Source of the DNA: Zymoseptoria tritici IPO323
Taxonomy: Eukaryota; Ascomycota; Dothideomycetes; Mycosphaerellales; Mycosphaerellaceae
Assembly: GCF_000219625.1 (NCBI RefSeq)
Contig: NC_018218.1
Coordinates: 434,001-498,000, forward strand
Direction: 5' to 3'
DNA length: 64,000 bases
Every line of letters begins with the position of its first letter. Position 1 is the stretch's first letter. A program made the translations under genes and the position numbers. Positions 55,201 to 64,000 of this stretch are shown in pieces. The notes under the pieces are model-generated. The model worked only from the letters and a program-made list of their open reading frames with translations. It made no database searches and was not told the DNA's origin.

Positions 55201-56784
55201 AGTAAGGATGACGTTGACAGTCTCGTTCCATCTCGGGTTCGCATTCTCGTGGACCGTCTTGGTCTTGCCCAGTGGCTCGCGGTTGTTGATAGACACAACA
55301 GCGTATGGGTCAGGCGTGCCAGAGAACTTGTCAGGGTTCTTGAGGCCCTCCGCGCCGTGGAATTGGATCTGTAGAACACCAATAGCTTGATCGACAGGCG
55401 AGCCAGCCAACATCTTCGCAATCTCAATCGGAAAGACGTTCGGATCGTACATCATCGGGGCAAGATTTGCGTGGACCATCTCCTGGATGAAGCCTTCCAG
55501 ACCGGGGATAAAGTTGATGTCGAATCCGAGAGTATCACCGCCCAATGGCTTGCAGACGTAGTCAATTTCTGGTCGGCCCAAGAAGCAGATCTCCACTCGA
55601 TCCACGAATGGGTATTGCAACTGCAACTTCATCTTCACCCGCATGATACCAGAGAAAGCCATGTCTTCGACGATCACATCCAGACCCTTTGAGATCATGG
55701 CCTTGCCCACGCGGATTTCCAGCACCAGCTTGGGATTGATCTTCTCTTTGATCTGTTTCTTGGTCAGGTCTGCCACATCATTTGGTGTGAAGCTGAACTT
55801 CCAGTCCATCATGACAATGTCGTCCTCGGATCGTGGGTAGGTCTTGACATGCTCCATTCGTGGTGGCTTCGTGCCGAGTGTGAATGACTTCATGCGCATG
55901 CTGTCGAGGAAGGCAGGTGTTGAAGTGCTGAGGACTTGGTCCACCGTGCCAATGATCGTCTGGCAGAGGATCGGCGCATAGATCGGCCAGAACTTTGCCA
56001 TGAAGTTGTTCATCCATCCAAGCGTTTCGTTGTCCGTCTCGAGGGCATTCTTGGCAAGCTCGCGACTAATGTCGTCGCGGAAGTTGCGCCGCACTCGTCG
56101 TAGTGAGGTTCGGTAGTATGTTGAGCATCCAGCCATGACGATAAAGACCCAGCCCAAGCCACCTCCCAGCACCGCGATCACCCACGAGGAGAGACAGGCG
56201 ACCACAATGATTGCCGCGTTGTGATACCAATCGCCGAAGAACTTATCGTCCAGCTTTCCTTCGAGAAAAGTCTGGTGGTCCAGCATTGTACCACCCTCAT
56301 CCTTATCGCTAGGGTTGCCGAAACGCGGTGCCCATCCGACCTTGGCCCAATCCTCTCCCTCTTGCTGAGCAGCGTGTGCGGTGTCTTTGTCGTCTTCAGG
56401 TTTCGCCGCGTCCGAGATCGCGCCTTTCTTGCTCGGTGGTGGGAGGTCGTAGCCGGCGTCAGGGCCATCGTCAGCATCGGTGGCTAGGATGGCGGTTTGG
56501 TGCTTCCTGTGCAATCGAGGACCAGTTTGCTACACAGCATGTCAGCATTGAGTAGCCATTGGCTCGCGGGCGCAGTTGATTTCACAAACCTCCTGAGCTT
56601 GTGCAGCTTTCTCCTCCGGACTGGCGTCTGGGTTGAATGTGAAGGCAGCAGCTCCTCCTGCTCTCGCCTGGTCTACCATTGCTTTCTGGGCATCGTCGGA
56701 CGTGACGCTCGTATTGGGATCTTGAGCTGCCTCGACAACACCCTGAGCCTTCAGCTCGTGCTCGGCCTTCGCGGTGCCCTCCAT
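52232..56784 (-). CDS. Tricalbin (SMP and multi-C2 ER-plasma-membrane tether)
   Basis: Three exons: 56784-56590, 56529-53892 and 53832-52232, 1477 residues. Introns are 60 bp (56530-56589) and 59 bp (53833-53891, GTAAGT, GCTAAC, CACAG). After a cytosolic N-terminus lies a hydrophobic hairpin (IIVVACLSSWVIAVLGGGLG, WVFIVMAGCSTYYRTSL) that anchors the protein in the ER. The SMP lipid-transfer domain follows (about 240-430: LGWMNNFMAKFWPIYAPILC ... GFIQEMVHANLAPMMYDPN). Several C2 domains come next, each with D-P-Y-A/D-P-Y-C calcium-loop motifs (SGTPDPYAVV, GQLNPYAVLL, VGKSDPYARVL, NGYSDPYCKF). Tricalbins bridge cortical ER to the plasma membrane and move lipid in response to calcium. Length matches fungal tricalbins (about 1180-1550). 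Confidence 0.95.
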
Positions 56785-57932
56785 GCTGGGTGAGCGAGTT
56801 GTGTCGTGGTGATCGACTTCGGCGCGGTGAGCTGTCGCGCGAGATAGCTATCAGGAGAGACTCGGCTCAGCTGCGCTTGGCTCCGGCGATGTGGTGGAAG
56901 TCAGTGAAGCTCGCCAGCGCGGTCGGCGAGGAGTAAAGGAGTGAGAAACAGTAGGATGTCGGACAGAGGAGATTCAGAGTAAAGAGCGTGGCATGTACCA
57001 TGTCATGGTGAAAGAAGTGGGAAGGTTGGCTGGTGTGGAAGTCTAATTGACGAGCTATCCCAGTGTGTTCAGCGCGTGGAAGCTGTCGATGCCGTGCGAT
57101 TGGGACAGCTCTCTTTAGCGCGATTTTCTGTCGCTTGTGGCAGCCTTCCGCTCTCCTTCAACTTCTGACTTCCATCAATGTCTCGACATGGAATGAAGAT
57201 TCATCTGTCACGGCCTACGACGTCGTGACCGCCTGTCCGATGAGCATGTTTTGTCTCACACTCATACAGGGAAGATGATATCGCCGCCCTGAATTCCGCC
57301 GACGAACTTGACGCCATTGAACAAGGGCACTCAGCCACATTGCCCTGCAATTCACCCTTTGGCCAGCTTTCTCCTTGGACGACAAGCAAACACATTGAGC
57401 ACAGCAGCCGGCCGCCGCCATTCAGATCACAGCGGTCAAGCATCGAGAGCGACGATTTGACACGTGTTGTGCTGCGCATGCAAGAGCCCAAGTTTCTTGT
57501 CAGCTGAAAGTGCTCGAGCGGCTCGCGACTCAGCCTTGGGCTCCACATTTTGGGGGCCACAAACTGAATATGGCAAATGCGACTTGCCGTGTGGACCTCG
57601 CATTTGTGAGCTCTGAAACGAGTGGAGAATGCGTCATGGGCGAATCACCAGAGCGCACATGTGAGAGAAAATGCGTGTTCTTTTCTTGACTTGAATTTGG
57701 CGATGCTACAAGACTCAGGACCGATCAACTAATGTCAAAACACTGATTGCATGCCGCAGAAGCTGGTGAATATATCCCAACGACCGACCAGCCTTCACAA
57801 ATCGACCTAGGGGTCCAGAAGAGAGATCTGTCCATCCTGTGACGCAAAATGTTAGCGCTCGTCTCCGTCTCCACGAACAGATGCGTTCAGGAATGCATAC
57901 CACCTGGGCTCGCCGCAGTCACCGCTCGTCGC
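56785..57932. other. Intergenic region, no gene seen
   Basis: Promoter of the tricalbin gene and the 3' flank of the small gene to the right. Only shadow frames. Confidence 0.5.
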
Positions 57933-58364
57933 CTAGCTTCCGGAGACCTTGTGGATCTTTGGTTTATCAGACCGATACTGCACTGTATGGATTCCTGTCT
58001 TGAAGCAGTCGAGATGGTACATGCCACCGGACGTGTTCGTCTCATCCGCGAAGATGTAGTGGTAGGTGTCTCGGACATTCACGGTCAGCTCCCAGGTGAA
58101 GGGCGAATACCAGGGAGCCTTTGTGATCTTCCACCAAGTGATGCCATAGTGCTCTTGGAAGCTTGCATCGGTGGATCCCTCGTTGTCGGTGTTCCAGTTG
58201 ACTTCGACGGACTCGAATGGCTCGCCGCTGGCGTTGACACCGTTGGTGCTCTCCTCGGTAGCTTCTTGAATGTCGTATCCTTCGGCTTTGATGCGGTATC
58301 CGTCCTGCTCAAACCAGCCGGCGTTGCCCTCTTGGACTTCCTTGTCTTTGTCGGCGCTGCTCAT
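57933..58364 (-). CDS. Small uncharacterised acidic protein
   Basis: 143 residues, one exon, ATG at 58364 (context TGAGCAGC downstream). Acidic N-terminal half (DKEVQEGNAGWFEQDGYRIK), aromatic-rich second half (HYGITWWKITKAPWYSPF, TWELTVNVRDTYHYIFADE). The alternation suggests a small beta-sheet domain. No signal peptide or membrane helix. Coding composition is good and the termini are clean, so I take it as a real gene. No family is recognised. Confidence 0.65.
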   Translation of the reverse strand: MSSADKDKEVQEGNAGWFEQDGYRIKAEGYDIQEATEESTNGVNASGEPFESVEVNWNTDNEGSTDASFQEHYGITWWKITKAPWYSPFTWELTVNVRDTYHYIFADETNTSGGMYHLDCFKTGIHTVQYRSDKPKIHKVSGS

Positions 58365-59683
58365 GATTGCGGTAGTTGAGGGACTTTGAGATTTGAGGAG
58401 AGTGATGGAGAGTCGCTGGAAGCTGTGGGAGAGAGTGAGATTGGAAAACGAATTCTGGTCACTTCGAGGGAAACTGCTGATCTTTTATAGACTCCGGAAT
58501 TCAGCAACAGTGAACAGTCGTTTCGCTTGGGGTCCATCGCTTCAGCATATCGTGCGCGGCAGGGCGTGGTCACCGGCGACTCCGGTGCTTTAAGCAGCCA
58601 CCACTCGCATTCAGCCAGCCATGAAGCTGCGACATACAGCTCAGCCAGCCATTGAAGCTGTTTTCAGCGAATCGAGTCTCGTCGAGCTGTACGAGGTGGC
58701 TTCCTCTGAGTCAAAGCGCAGGCGGATGTTGCGTAGACGGATCTGGACCAAACCCTGCGTCTCCTCCAGGAAGCTCGCCCGCGCAGTCGACAGTTGTCGT
58801 AGCCGAGCGATCAAGAGCGATTCAGCTGAATTTCGGGCATCAGCCGGCCACAGTCTGCAGTCTCGACCTGGACGCGATCGGATAGAACCCCGAGAAGCAT
58901 CGCGTGGACCGCTCGTCGTATGCACCGGACTGGCTCGATGGACTAGCTGCATATCTTCAGCTCCGACCTCGCGCCGCCCGCATCTTTCCTGAAAATGGAC
59001 GAATGCATGCGTGCGCGTGATCAGACCACTGACCATGTCCCAGGCACGGTAGATACGGAGACCGGTCGCAGAACACAATGAGTGCGGACGTCGGGAGCAG
59101 TAGTGACCAGAATAGCTTACTCATCCTGCCGTCTGCTTTGCCCGTAGCCTGATCCATCCCGGAAGCTAGCTGGCGAATAAAGCCCAATTAGGAAGGAGCA
59201 CGGAATTCACAACGCCGAGCTATTCGTGCAAAATCTCCGTTCGCCGAGATGTCAATCGACCCCACCCTTCCACGCCCGACCATTGAAAGGTCGTAGCTGT
59301 ACGCCACAACATGCACAGTCTAGTGAATATCGCTGCATATTCCCCGCTCATTACTGGTAGACTGCACGCAGTCTATGTTCTGCCTCAGCTGAGGCTGGAG
59401 CATTTCATCAGCTGAGATTGAAGCCCTCCATCAGCTGAGGTCTATCGTCTATGCACGCCAACAGGCTGCTAGAGTGTTGCCTGATGCTACTGTGCATCAA
59501 TCGCTAAAGCATGGCAACGCAACAGACTGAAGCGCAAATCACTCGATGTCAACAGACTCCGGGACAGCGCCCTTCCTCCTCAGCTTTTGACAACGACACT
59601 CTCGATTTGTTCATCGCAAAGGCAGAACACCAGGCTTGACTCGAAGACCATACCATTCCCTCCCAGCTACCCAGTCATCCGAC
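58365..59683. other. Intergenic region with repeated TCAGCTGA palindromes
   Basis: 1.3 kb without a convincing gene. It contains a 20-bp-class direct repeat (about 58612-58632 and 58643-58662, TCAGCCAGCCAT plus GAAGCTG), a TTCAGCTGAA palindrome at 58821-58830 and the 23-bp phased repeat listed separately. Confidence 0.55.
59385..59453 (+). repeat. Three TCAGCTGA palindromes at exact 23-bp spacing
   Basis: TCAGCTGA starts at 59385, 59408 and 59431. The first is embedded in a perfect 14-bp palindrome (59382-59395). Flanking bases of units 1 and 2 are partly conserved, so this is a degenerate 23-bp tandem repeat. It lies 231-299 bp upstream of the ATG at 59684. CAGCTG is an E-box core. Confidence 0.7.
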
Positions 59684-60753
59684 ATGTCCGACAACGGAGG
59701 AACAGAAGTCGAGACCTTCATGTCCGTCCGCGGCGGTCCATACGGCAAAATCCACCAACCCATCCACGAAAGCATCACCCTCGCCGCATTAATCCACGGC
59801 AACTTCGGCGTGGCTCGCGGAACAACGCTGGGAAACGTCAGCGTTCACGACTGGGAATACGTCCGCGGCGCAGTCTGGAACGACGATCCCGCCTGCTTGC
59901 TCTTCGAAGACACATCCAGCAACAACAAAACCTACTCGACCGCCGCGATGTGGTACAAAGACTACCTACTCGGAGAATACCAATGGCAGAACAACGACGC
60001 AAACCGCCTGCAGAACGTCGTTGGAAGATCTCACTACGGCGACCTCCAATTCCTGCACGCCATGGCCTCCACTCTGGGCGAACCACCCCAAGACACGAAG
60101 CGGAAATTGATGACCTGGCTGGAAGTCATCTACAAGCTCGCCAATGGCGAAGACGGCATCACGAAGGACACCACAATTGAAAAGACCAAGCTGAACGACC
60201 TGCTCTGTCCGCCATTCGCCTTTCCGCAGCGCTGGAAAACACTGGAATTTGTCTTCGCGCGGAACGCAGCGTTTGCGAGTCCCGATATCACACGCCGCGC
60301 GATCGGGAGTATTTTCCACATCATCCAAGACTCCTACGCGATTGGACATACCCGACGGGTGATGCTCAATCCGGAGGACAAGATCTCCGACCGTGAGTAC
60401 CACCCGCTGACCACTCCCGACCTCAAGACTAACCGCCCTCCCCAGACCCCCTCAAATTTTCCTCCACTACCTACGACAAATGGGGTCCCATCTCCAATTT
60501 TCACACCTACGCGGGCCAAAGCAGTGAGCACTCCCACTACGATCATTCCGACGAGGCTCCACCTACAAATTTGAACGATGTGGAGGGCTTCAATGCGTTG
60601 TTGGGATGTCGTATGGCGGTGGAGAAGTGCGAGGCGTTCATGAAGTTCTTCGCGGCGGGCACAAAGTGGGCAGAGGGCGTGAGCAAGTTCTTTGACGAGG
60701 ACATTTTCGCTCTGGCGGATGGGGCGACGCCCGCGAACAACGAGGTCTGGTAA
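59684..60753 (+). CDS. Phospholipase C / P1-nuclease-like protein
   Basis: Two exons, 59684-60392 and 60446-60753, 338 residues. The 53-bp intron has GTGAGT, CTAAC and CCCCAG and restores ISDHPLKFSSTTYDKWGP. The spacing of metal-type ligands resembles the zinc-dependent phospholipase C/P1 nuclease fold: IHESITLAALIHGNFG, SVHDWEYVRGAVWNDDP, GRSHYGDLQFLHAMAS, IFHIIQDSYAIGHTRR (the H..D....GH core) and FHTYAGQSSEHSHYDHSDE. The true start is the ATG at 59684; an in-frame TTG 48 bases upstream was discarded. No signal peptide is present, unlike secreted members, so it is likely cytosolic. Substrate (phospholipid, nucleic acid or other phosphoester) is unknown, and the family call is by motif only. 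Confidence 0.6.
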
Positions 60754-61369
60754 GGCGGAATTTGACTGGGCATGCGAGAGTCGCCGATTGGAGTTTGTAC
60801 CCTCGCTACAAAAGACTGCATCTCGCTTCGAAGACTGGGCGAATTTAACGATCGTATTCTGTGACCACTATACTCTGTGCTAAGAGGTCGATGGTGTCTA
60901 TACGAACTCCATGCCCTGACTGTGATAAAGGCTGGTAGAATAGCACTCAACTGGCACTGGTATAGCATGAGTCTTCGGCCACGCACATCAGGTGTCGCTT
61001 GCAGTGCATGCAACGCTAGCGCTCAGCCCGAGTGCTAGCAGACAGAACTCAGCTGAGTTCGGCGTTTTCAGCTCGAAGCGAGCCGCATAAGACCGTCCCT
61101 CAGCTCGATGCAGGCTGTTGTGATTCGAGCCGAGCACACTGTCCGCTTCGAGACACATTGGAGTGAGCGAATGGTCTGTCGGTTCGAGGGGAGCGTTACC
61201 GAGTGTGCTCGCTTCGACGGACTGGCCGATGGTGTCCATCGCTCGACAGGAAGATGAGGTGGCTTTGCTCGCGTCTTGCTCGCACTTCAATCGCAAATTC
61301 CGAATCGACTTCGTTTTATCGTATTTTACAGCTTGTTCGTCTCGATAGCTAGAATCTGTATCCAGCACA
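60754..61369. promoter_or_regulatory. Intergenic/promoter region with a 16-bp perfect palindrome
   Basis: No gene seen. GAACTCAGCTGAGTTC at 61045-61060 is a perfect 16-bp palindrome containing the same TCAGCTGA core found upstream of the previous gene. It is 310 bp upstream of the protease start. Confidence 0.5.
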
Positions 61370-63541
61370 ATGTCCCTCGTCACCGTGAACGGCAACACCC
61401 TCAATCTCTCCACGAGCCCGATCTTCTCCCAACCCACCGCCGAGCACTCCAATTTCATTCTGGTCCAGGGCTATGATGCCTTCACTCTTGATCAGAAGTC
61501 CGCTCTCGCTGGTCTCGGAGTGGAGATCATGGAGTACGTTTCCGAGAATACGTATTTGTGTCGTTACACACCGAGTGACTTGGAAGTGCTGAGGAGGGCG
61601 GATGGGGTGAGGAGTGTGGTTGTGTGAGTCTTCGCCCTTCACCTTGGCATCGATAAGGAGGGATAGCGAGCTGATGGCGGGGACTCCGACAGATATGATG
61701 CAGCGTTGAAGCAGACGATCTCCCTCTCGGAAATGGTGGAGACGCAGCCCGACCAAACGGAGTACGAAGTCGATCTCATTTTGCACGACATACCGAACGT
61801 CACTGCCAACCAGCTGGCGCCGTTCATCGCGACCGCAGCCCGCGCTTCCATCACCGAGCTGGAAATCGTGCCCGGGAAAGTCAGACTCACCGTACATCAA
61901 GACCGACTCGCGGACCTCGCGGCTCTGGATAGCGTCAACCGAATCGAGGAAGTACAGCCGAAGACGTGGTATAATGACCGCGCGAGGGCGGTGCTCCTCG
62001 GGGAGGAAGAGATCTGTGTGTCAACAAAGTATCAAGGCAACGGTCAGATTGTCTGCGTGGCGGATACGGGCATCGATGAGGGGTTCGTAGCGGGAGCCGA
62101 GGATGGGATTCTGCATCCTGCGTTCAAGGGTCGGATCGAGCAAGTCCTCGATCTGTGGGATGAAGATAATGGGAGAGATCACATCGGCCATGGAACGCAT
62201 GTCTGCGGTTCGATCGTGGGGAGTGGCATGTGCATCGATCCGGAGTCTGGCAAGGAGGTGGTCGTGCGAGGAACGGCTCCTGGAGCGAGATTGATCGTCC
62301 AATCGATGCTGAATTGGAACACGAATCTCAAAGAGTACATCCTCAAACAGCCCCTGGACTTGCGGAAGCTGTGGTCGGCACCGTACGCTCTCGGCGCGAG
62401 AATCCACAGTAATTCGTGGGGCGATAAGTGGAAGCAGACGCAGCTCGGATATGAGAGCGATGCCACGACTATCGACTCGTTTGTGCATGGGAATCCGGAC
62501 TTTACCATTTTGATCGCTGCCGGGAATGATGCTAATAAGGGCAAAGTCCCAGTCGCTCAGATTGGAGACAACTCCGCAGCGAAGAATTGCATTACCGTTG
62601 GCGCTACGGGGTCCACGCGCGCGAATGATGGCCAGAAGTTCTTTCGTGGGAAGCTGGCCACGACGATTGCTCAGACAGCGGCATTTAGCAGTCGGGGTCC
62701 GACGCTCAGTAATAAGAACGCTCAAGACCAGGATGTTGTCGGTCGCATCAAACCTGATGTCGTAGCGCCTGGAGTCGCGGTCTTGTCCCCGGCAGCGAAG
62801 GGCTTGGATCTCTTCACCCGACTTGACATTGAGAAGAAGTGCGGGAAGAGTGGAGATCTGAACTGGTTGTTCATGTCGGGCACAAGTATGGCTACACCGC
62901 TGGTGGCCGGGTGTGTGGCGCTGCTAAGGGAGGCGTTGGGCATAAGGGGAAAGACGCATCCTAGCGCCGCGTTGATCAAGGCACTGTTGATCAACGGGGC
63001 GGTGAATCATTCGGCGCCGGCAGGTCAGGTGTTTGACTACGCTCAGGGATTTGGGAGGGTCGACGTTCAGCGGTCGCTTGAGATGATCGAGGGCACGAAT
63101 CCGCTGTGTGGATTTGTTGATGGCGGAAACCCTTTTGAGGCGACGAAGTTTGATGTACCGGCCTTACGCAAGGAGATTGGCAATAGCTGGGAAAGTGTCG
63201 AGATTGCTATCCCAAAGGGTCAGAATAAGATCGTGGTCACGCTGGCTTACACAGATGCTCCGGGCACACTTCTGCAGAACGCCATCAATCTGATCGTGCA
63301 GGCCGGTGGTCAAGAGCGGCACGGAAATATGGGAGACGGTCCTGGATTTGATAGCACGAGTGAGTGTCGCAAGGCGATAACATTCCGATCATGCATTCGC
63401 TAACTTGTTCTTTTAGACAATGTCGAGAAGGTCATTTGGGAGAACGTGCAAAGTGCGACAATGAGGACCGTTGTGCGATGCAATGGCTTCACGAAAGACT
63501 TGACTTCTGCGTTCGCCGTGGCTTGGAGGGTGGAGGTCTAG
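61370..63541 (+). CDS. Subtilisin-like serine protease (S8, KP-43-like)
   Basis: Three exons, 61370-61623, 61693-63359 and 63417-63541, 681 residues. Introns are 69 bp (GTGAGT...GACAG) and 57 bp (GTGAGT, GCTAAC, TTTTAG). Residues 1-190 contain two prodomain-like halves. The catalytic triad is intact: Asp in VCVADTGIDEG, His in GHGTHVCGSIVG, Ser in FMSGTSMATPLVAG, and the oxyanion Asn in LIAAGNDANKG. The arrangement TAPGARLIVQSM, RIHSNSWGDKW, KNCITVGATGS and SSRGPT, with RIKPDVVAPG, plus a C-terminal beta domain, is typical of the KP-43 group, best known from bacteria. No obvious signal peptide is present. The protease may be intracellular or released unconventionally. Confidence 0.92.
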
Positions 63542-63719
63542 CTTGATAGAGGTCATGGAAGATGGTGTTGTATGTGGGAGAGAGAAAGGAGGAGGAGTCT
63601 GAGTCGAAGTATGCATTGTCTGTGCGTGCCTGAGGCATCAAATCCATTGTCTTCCCGAACTTCACCCATCTCTCTCCACATGCGATCCGTGAACTCCACT
63701 CTGCGTTGTCTGCTTGAAC
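63542..63719. other. Short intergenic spacer
   Basis: 178 bp between the protease stop and the next ATG. No feature seen. Confidence 0.4.
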
Positions 63720-64000
63720 ATGCATTGGCAAACATCCAACATTTCCGACCCTTCCGTCCGTCTTCTTCTTGACACTTCCGACATCTCCAAGTCCCATTCT
63801 CCAACGACACTTCAAGATCCAAGCGGACAGGATTCAAGAAATCTTGAAAACCCTCAAATCCACAAACCATACATCACCGACAAGATCTCCGAGCTGCATA
63901 CCACTTATCTCAGTGTGGATAAAGACACTGCACTATATCTCCCAACTCTCGCGAAACATGTCCTTCCTCCCCTCCTCTACTCCCACCCCACCCTCCTCAT
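63720..64000 (+). CDS. Partial gene at right edge (5' end only)
   Basis: An ATG at 63720 opens a frame that stays open to the last base (93 codons). An in-frame TGA sits 33 bases upstream, so this is the first ATG. The peptide starts MHWQTSNISDPSVRLLLD, has a Ser/Asp/Gln-rich stretch, then an ordered segment (YITDKISELHTTYLSVDKD, LYLPTLAKHVLPPLLYSHP). No family can be recognised from this portion. The continuation lies outside the window. Confidence 0.5.
   Translation, partial: MHWQTSNISDPSVRLLLDTSDISKSHSPTTLQDPSGQDSRNLENPQIHKPYITDKISELHTTYLSVDKDTALYLPTLAKHVLPPLLYSHPTLL

Noticed and set aside
58641..59078. 145-codon minus-strand frame and its plus-strand partner
   Set aside because: Both strands are open across the same repeat-containing segment, and neither has recognisable protein features.

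Overview
The window is nuclear DNA from a filamentous ascomycete (Pezizomycotina). Genes are compact and carry 0-4 short introns (mostly 53-120 bp) with GTRNGT donors and CTRAC branch sites. Gene content includes a Zn2Cys6 regulator, an MFS exporter, small secreted cysteine-rich proteins, a fungal epsin and a tricalbin. The transposable elements show CpA-to-TpA decay, the signature of repeat-induced point mutation (RIP). A Dothideomycete is my best guess, but the class is inference.

Left edge (1-2740): a RIP-ruined element. On the minus strand one reading frame of more than 700 codons stays in phase across about 2.2 kb and is broken only by TAG/TAA codons. It carries a cysteine-rich cluster and runs off the window.

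Genic block A (2744-30000): two uncharacterised genes, a Zn2Cys6 transcription factor, a purple acid phosphatase, two low-complexity or unknown proteins, the exon-junction protein Y14, an MFS transporter, a six-cysteine secreted protein, a peroxisomal SCP-x-type thiolase, a Cys/Met-metabolism PLP enzyme, an internally deleted aldehyde dehydrogenase pseudogene, and a large conserved fungal protein of unknown function.

Transposon block (about 31376-39375): a 5'-truncated pogo/Fot1-type DNA transposon on the minus strand is split by a complete 6.8-kb Ty3/gypsy chromovirus. The chromovirus has two 329-bp LTRs, a CTACC target-site duplication, a polypurine tract, gag zinc knuckle, protease, RT, RNase H, integrase and chromodomain. 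Between the chromodomain and the 3' LTR lies a ruined frame of 300 codons on the opposite (plus) strand.

Genic block B (39910-64000): an ENTH-domain epsin (Ent3/epsinR type), a cyclophilin with a mitochondrial presequence and an internal cytosolic start, ribosomal protein uL14 (Rpl23), a gene-poor stretch with diverged local duplications, a second six-cysteine secreted protein apparently using a GC-AG intron, a DUF7514-like protein, a tricalbin, a small unknown protein, a phospholipase C/P1-nuclease-like protein, a KP-43-like subtilase and the start of a gene cut by the right edge. No tRNA, rRNA or CRISPR array was seen. Most genes are housekeeping or singletons, and I see no biosynthetic cluster. 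Exon boundaries were set by hand from splice signals and frame continuity.
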